The notes under the pieces: generated by a model
Told to the model about the DNA's origin: nothing
The model's database searches: none
What the model saw: only the letters and a program-made list of their open reading frames with translations
In this document: positions 1 to 5,028 of the stretch, piece after piece
Position numbering within the stretch: position 1 is the stretch's first letter
Layout of the letters: every line of letters begins with the position of its first letter
Source of the DNA: Caldifarciminota bacterium 4484_100
GTDB taxonomy: Bacteria; Hydrothermota; Tepidihabitantia; SM23-42
Reading direction: 5' to 3'
NCBI GenBank assembly: GCA_002049785.1
Contig: MUKB01000088.1
Location: 1 to 6,905, forward strand
Length of the DNA: 6,905 bases
Made by a program: the position numbers and the translations under genes

Positions 1-180
1 ACTGAATTGGCAAGACAGCTGAAGGCAAAGGGTCTGGAAAATCCGGATGGAAAGGGAAATGTTGCGATCTATCTGACCGACCTCTCAATGAATTTTAAAG
101 AGATCGGCGAGCGATTTCTGGGTGAACCGATGAAGACATTTTCGCGCATCTCTCTGCGGGAATTCAGTAAAGTAGACTAA
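1..180 (+). CDS. murI: Probable glutamate racemase, C-terminal fragment
   Basis: This is the last 59 codons of a gene that begins before the window, read in frame 1 and ending in TAA. The visible tail has the pattern seen at the end of bacterial glutamate racemases (MurI/RacE): a short Pro-Gly turn, a strand followed by a 'TD/SD' dipeptide (here YLTDLS), then a helix ending in ERFLGEP before a short last strand. Glutamate racemase converts L-glutamate to D-glutamate for peptidoglycan in the cytoplasm. The catalytic cysteines lie upstream and cannot be seen. A racemase gene near RNase PH is a known arrangement, for example racE and rph in Bacillus, and supports the call. The next gene follows after 11 nt, so the two are probably co-transcribed. 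The assignment rests on a short, moderately conserved tail. Confidence 0.7.
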   Translation, partial: TELARQLKAKGLENPDGKGNVAIYLTDLSMNFKEIGERFLGEPMKTFSRISLREFSKVD

Positions 181-186
181 AGGGGG
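181..186 (+). promoter_or_regulatory. Ribosome binding site that decides the rph start
   Basis: AGGGGG lies immediately after the upstream TAA. Two ATG codons follow in tandem, at 189 and 192. Spacing is 2 nt to the first and 5 nt to the second, so the second is the better start. It also gives the usual M-R-x-D-G-R beginning of RNase PH. Confidence 0.6.
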
Positions 187-191
187 TTATG

Positions 192-911
192 ATGAGGAGT
201 GATGGAAGGAGGTTTGACCAGCTGAGAAAGATTGAATTTGAACTTGACTACCTCGATTATCCAGCTGGTTCCTGTCTGGTGACCTGTGGTAAGACAAGGG
301 TTTTGTGTGCAGTCAGTGTGGAGGAACGGGTTCCCCAGTTTCTCGTGGGAACCGGTAGGGGATGGTTGACTGCAGAATATTCGCTCCTTCCCTGTGCCAC
401 CCAGGAGCGAATTCAACGGGAGGCGAATAAAGGACGATTGAGTGGAAGAACCCAGGAGATCCGCCGTTTTATTGGCCGGTCATTGCGGCCGATCTTTGAC
501 CTCAGTCTGGTTGGAGAGCGGACATTCATTGTCGATTGTGATGTGATCCAGGCAGATGGAGGAACCAGAACCGCGTCGGTGAATGGTGCCTTTGTCGCGC
601 TTTACAGTGCAATAAAAAAGATGATGGCCAACCGTTCTTTTCAAAAATCACCGATCCTCGATTTTGTCGGAGCGGTGAGCCTGGGTATTGTCAATAATGA
701 GTTTCTCCTCGACCTTGCCTATGATGAAGACAGTAATGCAGAACTCGATATGAATTTAGTGATGACCGACCGGGGAAAGATAATTGAGGTTCAGGCAACT
801 GCAGAGAAATTACCGATTGCAAGGGAGGATTTCAATCGGCTGATGGAACTTGGGGTTCAGGGTATCCGGGAGATCATTAATCTGGAGAAGAAGATACTCG
901 GTGTTAATTGA
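192..911 (+). CDS. rph: Ribonuclease PH (3'-5' phosphorolytic exoribonuclease)
   Basis: RNase PH trims the 3' trailer of tRNA precursors, using phosphate to release nucleoside diphosphates. It works as a ring-shaped hexamer in the cytoplasm. The 239-residue product has the normal family length and is complete: MRSDGRR start, GWLTAEYSLLP at about 57-67, GRTQEIRRFIGRSLR at about 85-99, DCDVIQADGGTRTA at about 115-128, and the acidic DSNAELDMN segment at about 180-188. With the start at 192, the Arg of GRTQEI is residue 86, matching the phosphate-binding Arg86 of characterised bacterial enzymes, so I prefer 192 to the ATG at 189. The usual EVQGTAE is EVQATAE here, a mild change. It lies between probable murI and a pseudouridine synthase; its 3' end overlaps the next gene by 11 nt. 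The family identity is secure. Confidence 0.96.
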   Translation: MRSDGRRFDQLRKIEFELDYLDYPAGSCLVTCGKTRVLCAVSVEERVPQFLVGTGRGWLTAEYSLLPCATQERIQREANKGRLSGRTQEIRRFIGRSLRPIFDLSLVGERTFIVDCDVIQADGGTRTASVNGAFVALYSAIKKMMANRSFQKSPILDFVGAVSLGIVNNEFLLDLAYDEDSNAELDMNLVMTDRGKIIEVQATAEKLPIAREDFNRLMELGVQGIREIINLEKKILGVN

Positions 912-1677
912 AAAGAAATTTGAACGCACTGTGGCAGAAAAACAGCGTGGTCGTCGAATCGACCACTATCTCATTAGTGCTGGGATTGGTGTCTCGCGCA
1001 GTCTTACCCAGAAGCTAATTGAAAAGGGTAATGTATTGGTCAATGGCCATCCGGTAAAGAGGGCATACCGGGTAAAGACCGGGGACCATATCGAGGTCAG
1101 TTTTGAACTTGCTCCGGCACCTCAGATAAAGCCGGAAAACATCCCCTTGAAGATTATCTATGAAGATGAGGATATCATCGTGGTTGATAAAGAAAAGGGG
1201 ATGGTGGTTCATCCTGCCCGTGGCAATTTTGAGCATACAATGGTGAATGCACTTCTGTATCACTGTGGTAATCTTCCAACCCTCGGAGATAAGATCAGAC
1301 CGGGTGTAGTGCACCGTCTTGATAAGGATACTACAGGACTGATACTATTCGCCAAGACAGATTATGCCCTGAGTGCATTGAGTCGGGCGCTCGAACGGAG
1401 AGAAATCAAAAAAAGGTATGATGTGATATGCTGGGGTTATCCAGGTCTTAATCGAGGAATGATTGAGGCACCCATCGGCCGTAGTGGACTGGATCGAAAA
1501 AAGATGGTGGTTACCCCCCTCTCTTCAAAACCTGCAACCACAAAGTTTTATGTAATTGAGCGTTTTCCCATTGCTACATATCTCAAGGTCTATTTAATAA
1601 CCGGAAGGACCCATCAGATCAGGGTCCATTTTAAGCACATCGGTTGTCCGATAGTGGGAGACAGCGAGGACGATTGA
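901..1677 (+). CDS. RluD/RluA-family 23S rRNA pseudouridine synthase, C-terminally truncated
   Basis: Enzymes of this family convert specific uridines of large-subunit rRNA to pseudouridine. The product, 258 residues from a GTG at 901, has an S4 RNA-binding domain at about 18-65 (SRSLTQKLIEKGNVLVNG) and the catalytic domain from about 85. The catalytic motif HRLDKDTTG is at 138-146 with Asp141, and TGRTHQIRVH is at 234-243. The start at 901 overlaps rph by 11 nt. It is supported because homologues begin just before an 'ERxTV' strand, seen here at residues 8-11; a TTG at 850 would add residues that look like rph read out of frame. Homology stops at GCPIVGD (248-254), followed by SEDD and TGA. 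Relatives normally continue about 55-65 residues (a GDPxYG loop, a HAxxLxFxHP strand and the last strands of the fold). The missing part is not in any frame downstream, where NFACT coding begins at once. It may be inactive or an assembly artefact. Confidence 0.88.
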   Translation: MLIEKKFERTVAEKQRGRRIDHYLISAGIGVSRSLTQKLIEKGNVLVNGHPVKRAYRVKTGDHIEVSFELAPAPQIKPENIPLKIIYEDEDIIVVDKEKGMVVHPARGNFEHTMVNALLYHCGNLPTLGDKIRPGVVHRLDKDTTGLILFAKTDYALSALSRALERREIKKRYDVICWGYPGLNRGMIEAPIGRSGLDRKKMVVTPLSSKPATTKFYVIERFPIATYLKVYLITGRTHQIRVHFKHIGCPIVGDSEDD

Positions 1678-3065
1678 TCCAGTTGATGCTGGACCGGAAT
1701 TCACTCTTTATATCACTCTATCCAGAGGCGCGTGCGGTCTTCCTCGGTCCAAAGGAGAAAGAAGATTTCAGGAGGGTTGTTTCTTTTTATAATATTTTGC
1801 GTGGTGCAATTATTCAAAAGGTTGAACAACAGTCCCTGATGCCGGTCTTTCGACTGCATCTGACCCGGGGTCTGGAATACGACCAGAAGAGGATTGAACT
1901 GGTTGTTTCACTCTATTATTCAGGACCGAATATAGGTTATCGTTTGGAGAATACCAGGCAGGACCTCTATGCGCGGTTTATTGAGAAAGAACCGAAGGTT
2001 TCACTCCTTGAACTGGAACCAGCCCATCTAAAAGCTATTGAAGATAAGACCGAGCTCGTGAAAAGGTTCGATGGGATTGATAAATCACTTGCCCGGGAAT
2101 TGACCCCGGAAACGCTTGAAATCCTGAAACAGATGATTGGGGGTGCCAGGGTTCAGCCGAAACTGGTCAAGGCCGACCCTCTCCAGATTAGCCTCTTTGG
2201 CAAGGATTTTATAAAGGAATTTTCTTCATTCAATGAAATTTATAAGTTTGCAGTAAGGGAATATCTTTTAAGCCGAACCCAGAAGCTGCTCGCTGCAAAG
2301 AGGGAGCGGATGCGGGCAGCATACCGAAGGAAGGTTGAGAAATTGAAAGCGGCCCTGCTATCCCAGGATGAGGTTGAGGAATACCGTATTAAAGGTGAAT
2401 TGTTGCTGGCAAATTTGAGGCAGATGAGAAAAGGGCTCAAAGAGGTTGAGGTTTTGAACCTCTATACCCAAAAACGATGGCGGATTCAGCTGGACCCGTC
2501 CAAAGGTCCGAAAGAGAATGTCCAGGCGTATTTTGCGAAGTATAAGAAGTTGAAGCGGAGTCAACCCAGTCTTAGAAAGAGAATAGAGGAGCTGGAAAGG
2601 GAGATGGAGCATTTAGACCTTCAGATTGAATCGAAGAGTGAGAAAGAGGTCAGGCCGGTTCGACAAAGATTGCCATACCACAAATTTGTTCTCGATTCAG
2701 GTTCGATTATTTATGTTGGAAAGAATGCCCGTTCTAATGAGTTCGTAAGCTTCAAACTGGCACGGCCTGATGATTATATATTCCATACCCGTGCCTATGA
2801 AGGGGCGCATACAATTCTGCGTATAAAGAATGCAAGGCGACAGAATCCATCGAAAAAGGAACTACAGATTGCAGCTTCGATCGCTGCGTATTTCAGTAAG
2901 GCAAGGAATCAGCGTAATGTTCCGGTCTCCTATACCCGTCGAAAGTTTATCAAGAAGAACAAAAAAGGTGGGGTGGGAAGTATAATATTCATACGTGAAG
3001 AGGTTATATTTGTTGACCCTTTGTCACCGAGGAGCTTAGATTTAGGTCTCGATTTGATATCTTGA
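1674..3065 (+). CDS. NFACT/RqcH-like ribosome quality-control protein, N-terminally truncated
   Basis: NFACT proteins (Rqc2, RqcH, formerly fibronectin-binding protein A) bind stalled 50S subunits carrying peptidyl-tRNA and, in RqcH, direct C-terminal alanine tailing. Counting from the TTG at 1644, the product shows part of NFACT-N (about 10-125), a helix-hairpin-helix-like part (RFDGIDKSLARELTPE, 141-156), a long charged coiled coil (about 205-335) with the family segment YRIKGELLLANLRQMRKG, and an NFACT-R domain (about 345-460) with FKLARPDDYIFHTR and AAYFSKARNQRNVPVSYTRRK. The first 30-50 residues of NFACT-N are absent, and upstream DNA codes for the pseudouridine synthase. The start is unclear: the chosen TTG at 1674 overlaps the upstream TGA and follows GAGGA at 1666-1670; TTG 1644 and ATG 1686 are alternatives. 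The conserved Asp-Arg pair of NFACT-N reads Met-Pro here (residues 66-67), so alanine tailing is doubtful. Confidence 0.85.
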   Translation: MIQLMLDRNSLFISLYPEARAVFLGPKEKEDFRRVVSFYNILRGAIIQKVEQQSLMPVFRLHLTRGLEYDQKRIELVVSLYYSGPNIGYRLENTRQDLYARFIEKEPKVSLLELEPAHLKAIEDKTELVKRFDGIDKSLARELTPETLEILKQMIGGARVQPKLVKADPLQISLFGKDFIKEFSSFNEIYKFAVREYLLSRTQKLLAAKRERMRAAYRRKVEKLKAALLSQDEVEEYRIKGELLLANLRQMRKGLKEVEVLNLYTQKRWRIQLDPSKGPKENVQAYFAKYKKLKRSQPSLRKRIEELEREMEHLDLQIESKSEKEVRPVRQRLPYHKFVLDSGSIIYVGKNARSNEFVSFKLARPDDYIFHTRAYEGAHTILRIKNARRQNPSKKELQIAASIAAYFSKARNQRNVPVSYTRRKFIKKNKKGGVGSIIFIREEVIFVDPLSPRSLDLGLDLIS

Positions 3066-3089
3066 TTTTTCCAAAATAAATACTATAAT
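3062..3089 (+). promoter_or_regulatory. Sigma-70 type promoter for a leaderless radical SAM mRNA
   Basis: The -35 box TTGATT (3062-3067) overlaps the NFACT stop codon, followed by a 16-nt spacer and a perfect TATAAT (3084-3089). The ATG at 3095 starts only 5 nt after the -10 box, where transcription itself should begin, and no Shine-Dalgarno sequence is present. The prediction is a leaderless or nearly leaderless transcript. Confidence 0.7.
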
Positions 3090-3094
3090 TATAT

Positions 3095-4540
3095 ATGATT
3101 AAAAAATTTAAAGAGAATTTTTCTCGTGATAATCGTTTACGAAGGATATATACATTATTGATTGACCTGATCCTGCTTGCTTCGAGGAGACGGTTAATTC
3201 GAGAAATGTTATTAAAACTTTTAACTCCGGTGGTAAGGAAGTCTATTTCCTTATCCCAGACCCAGGTTTTTAATAAAAGAATTTTGGCGGATAAGACCGA
3301 TATGATGATGGCGGTAATATATTCTGCAATGAGAGCCCGGGTGAATAAGAAGACCGTAAAGATATTGATGAAGAATATATTTTTAAATTACAAACGCAAG
3401 CAAAAGGAGTTCAATTTTTCCGAAAGATATGGATTTGCCCCGCCATCTTTTATTACAATCAGTCCGGGTAAACAGTGTAATCTGAAGTGCCTCTATTGCT
3501 ATGCAAATGCTACTACTGATGAGGAGAAACTTTCCTATGAAGTTTTTTCTCGAATCATCGGTGAGGCAAAAAATGAATGGGGGACACATTTTTTTGTAAT
3601 TTCAGGTGGTGAGCCGTTTCTCTGGAAAGACAAGGGCTATACACTTCTCGATGTCGCCCAACAGTATAACGATTGTCTCTTTCTGGTCTACACCAATGGA
3701 ACATTATTGAAGGAAAAGATACTGGAAAGGCTTATTAGGTTGAGAAATATCCTCCCAGCAATATCGGTTGAAGGGATGGAGGACGCCACGGATAGACGGA
3801 GGGGCAGGGGTATCTTTAAACGCATAGTCGAGGTAATGAAGGCACTAAATAAAAATGGTGTTGCCTTTGGAATATCGGTTACTGCAACGAGTCAGAACTA
3901 TAAAGAGGTTCTATCGGATGAGTTTATCGATTTCTATTTCAAGAGGTTTGGTGCAAGCTTCGGCTGGATATTCCATTATATGCCCATCGGCAGGCAACCC
4001 AGGCCTTCATTGATGCCCGGGCCAGAAGAGCGTCTCTGGATGTGGCATAGAACCTGGGAGATAATTCGCAAGGATAAGGTCCTTTTAGCCGATTTCTGGA
4101 ACCATGGCACTGTAAGCAGTGGATGTATATCCGCGGCCCGGCCCGGAGGATATTTTTATATTGACTGGAACGGTAATATTACACCCTGTGTCTTTTTTCC
4201 CTATTCAACGATGAATATCAACAAGATATATCAGTCGGGTAAGACATTGAATGTGATTTTTGAAGACCCGTTCTTTTCTGCAATAAGGCGCTGGCAGGAG
4301 AGTTATGGTTATCAGTCGTCAAGGGTCGATTCAGAAAGCGATTGGCTCCGGCCCTGTCCGATTCGGGACCATCATCAGATTGCCCGACAGCTAATTGAAA
4401 AATACCAGGCCAAACTTATAGATGGTAATGACCCGGTCATTAATTCTTCAGAATATCGGAATGAACTTTATTCATTTGATAAGAAATTAAAGATGCAAGT
4501 CGGTAGTTTCTGGAGGAAGGAGTATATTGAAAATGGGTGA
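3095..4540 (+). CDS. Radical SAM protein with N-terminal extension and SPASM/Twitch-like C-terminus
   Basis: A radical SAM enzyme of 481 residues, cytoplasmic and oxygen-sensitive by family. CNLKCLYC (Cys128, Cys132, Cys135) supplies the three ligands of the 4Fe-4S cluster that cleaves S-adenosylmethionine. VISGGEPF at 168-175 is the SAM-binding GGE motif, and YTNGT (199-203) and ISVEG (223-227) are later barrel strands. The C-terminal third has Cys344, a G-x-x-x-x-I-x-x-x-G-x-x-x-P-C pattern ending at Cys365, and Cys421, resembling the SPASM/Twitch auxiliary-cluster region but with few cysteines. About 120 residues precede the core, including a basic, hydrophobic helix-rich stretch (14-45) that could bind membrane or a partner; I see no signal peptide. 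The first 300 nt are more AT-rich than neighbouring genes. It has its own promoter and terminator, so it is a single-gene unit. SPASM enzymes often modify peptides, but no precursor peptide gene is visible. Substrate unknown. Confidence 0.9.
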   Translation: MIKKFKENFSRDNRLRRIYTLLIDLILLASRRRLIREMLLKLLTPVVRKSISLSQTQVFNKRILADKTDMMMAVIYSAMRARVNKKTVKILMKNIFLNYKRKQKEFNFSERYGFAPPSFITISPGKQCNLKCLYCYANATTDEEKLSYEVFSRIIGEAKNEWGTHFFVISGGEPFLWKDKGYTLLDVAQQYNDCLFLVYTNGTLLKEKILERLIRLRNILPAISVEGMEDATDRRRGRGIFKRIVEVMKALNKNGVAFGISVTATSQNYKEVLSDEFIDFYFKRFGASFGWIFHYMPIGRQPRPSLMPGPEERLWMWHRTWEIIRKDKVLLADFWNHGTVSSGCISAARPGGYFYIDWNGNITPCVFFPYSTMNINKIYQSGKTLNVIFEDPFFSAIRRWQESYGYQSSRVDSESDWLRPCPIRDHHQIARQLIEKYQAKLIDGNDPVINSSEYRNELYSFDKKLKMQVGSFWRKEYIENG

Positions 4541-4552
4541 CCGATTGTGAAA

Positions 4553-4596
4553 GAGGTCAATTTAGCAAATTCTGAATTGAGATGACCTTATTTTTT
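4553..4596 (+). terminator. Rho-independent terminator after the radical SAM gene
   Basis: AGGTCA (4554-4559) pairs with TGACCT (4583-4588), with an outer G-T pair (4553/4589). An inner CAATT/AATTG arm can form in place of part of this pairing. A run of six T residues follows at 4591-4596. The stem is modest in GC but the position, 13 nt after a stop codon and before a new promoter, fits. The first arm can also pair with TGACC at 4538-4542 over the stop codon. Confidence 0.65.
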
Positions 4597-4640
4597 GTCG
4601 TGGATGTTCTGTTGAGAATCGAGTATTCAATATCGCCGAA

Positions 4641-4654
4641 AACCCTCAGGGGTT
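4641..4654. promoter_or_regulatory. Small dyad overlapping the -35 box (possible operator)
   Basis: AACCC and GGGTT form an inverted repeat around the 4-nt centre TCAG and run into the first two bases of the TTGACA box at 4653. A repressor bound here would block RNA polymerase. The dyad is short and could arise by chance, so operator function is only a suggestion. Confidence 0.25.
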
Positions 4655-4680
4655 GACATAAATCTTATAGAGATTATAAT
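4653..4680 (+). promoter_or_regulatory. Consensus sigma-70 type promoter for the phasin-like/ubiB unit
   Basis: A perfect TTGACA (4653-4658), a 16-nt spacer and a perfect TATAAT (4675-4680); an overlapping second TATAAT lies at 4680-4685 with less suitable 21-nt spacing. Transcription would start near 4687, giving a leader of about 14 nt that still contains the GGAGGT ribosome binding site at 4691-4696. Confidence 0.85.
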
Positions 4681-4700
4681 ATAATTGACTGGAGGTGACT

Positions 4701-4982
4701 ATGAGAAAATTTACCAATGCCCTTTTAGCCGGGTTGGGTCTTGCAGCCCGGGTGAGGAAGCGGTTCTTATATATCTTTGATGAACTGGTTAAAGAGGGCG
4801 AATCGGTTCGCACACAGAGTGAGTTCTTAAAACACCATTGGACCAAGGTCAATAAGGCACAGGATAGGTTTGATGAGCTATGCACAAGGATTGCTGAGAG
4901 GGCGAATCTGGTTACCCGGAGTCAATTCGAACAGTTGAATAAGAAGATCGATAAGTTACTCAAGCAGAAACGTTCCGGTTAA
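4701..4982 (+). CDS. Phasin-like small helical protein
   Basis: A 93-residue, lysine- and arginine-rich, almost wholly helical protein. The start is the ATG at 4701, 4 nt after the ribosome binding site GGAGGT; a GTG at 4695 lies inside that site and is rejected. A short hydrophobic N-terminal segment (LLAGLGLAARV, about 8-18) precedes amphipathic helices. The C-terminus (VTRSQFEQLNKKIDKLLKQ, about 71-89) resembles the 'ATREEVEELxxRIxxLE' coiled-coil end of small proteins annotated as polyhydroxyalkanoate granule-associated or phasin-superfamily. That label describes shape more than function: no polyhydroxyalkanoate synthase is visible. It is followed after 46 nt by ubiB with no terminator or clear promoter between, so the two are probably co-transcribed. 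From memory, such proteins recur beside UbiB/ABC1 kinases in several bacteria, suggesting a membrane- or lipid-associated partner role. Confidence 0.65.
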   Translation: MRKFTNALLAGLGLAARVRKRFLYIFDELVKEGESVRTQSEFLKHHWTKVNKAQDRFDELCTRIAERANLVTRSQFEQLNKKIDKLLKQKRSG

Positions 4983-5028
4983 GACCACAATAGTCCAGCC
5001 TATCTGCTCAAAAACCGATTATGAGATA

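Noticed and set aside
850..900. Upstream extension of the pseudouridine synthase to a TTG at 850
   Set aside because: The extra 17 residues are rph read in another frame, there is no ribosome binding site, and homologues begin near the GTG at 901.
4541..4700. Possible small gene or RNA in the gap between the radical SAM and phasin-like genes
   Set aside because: No open frame with a ribosome binding site is present; the gap is explained by a terminator, a dyad and a promoter.
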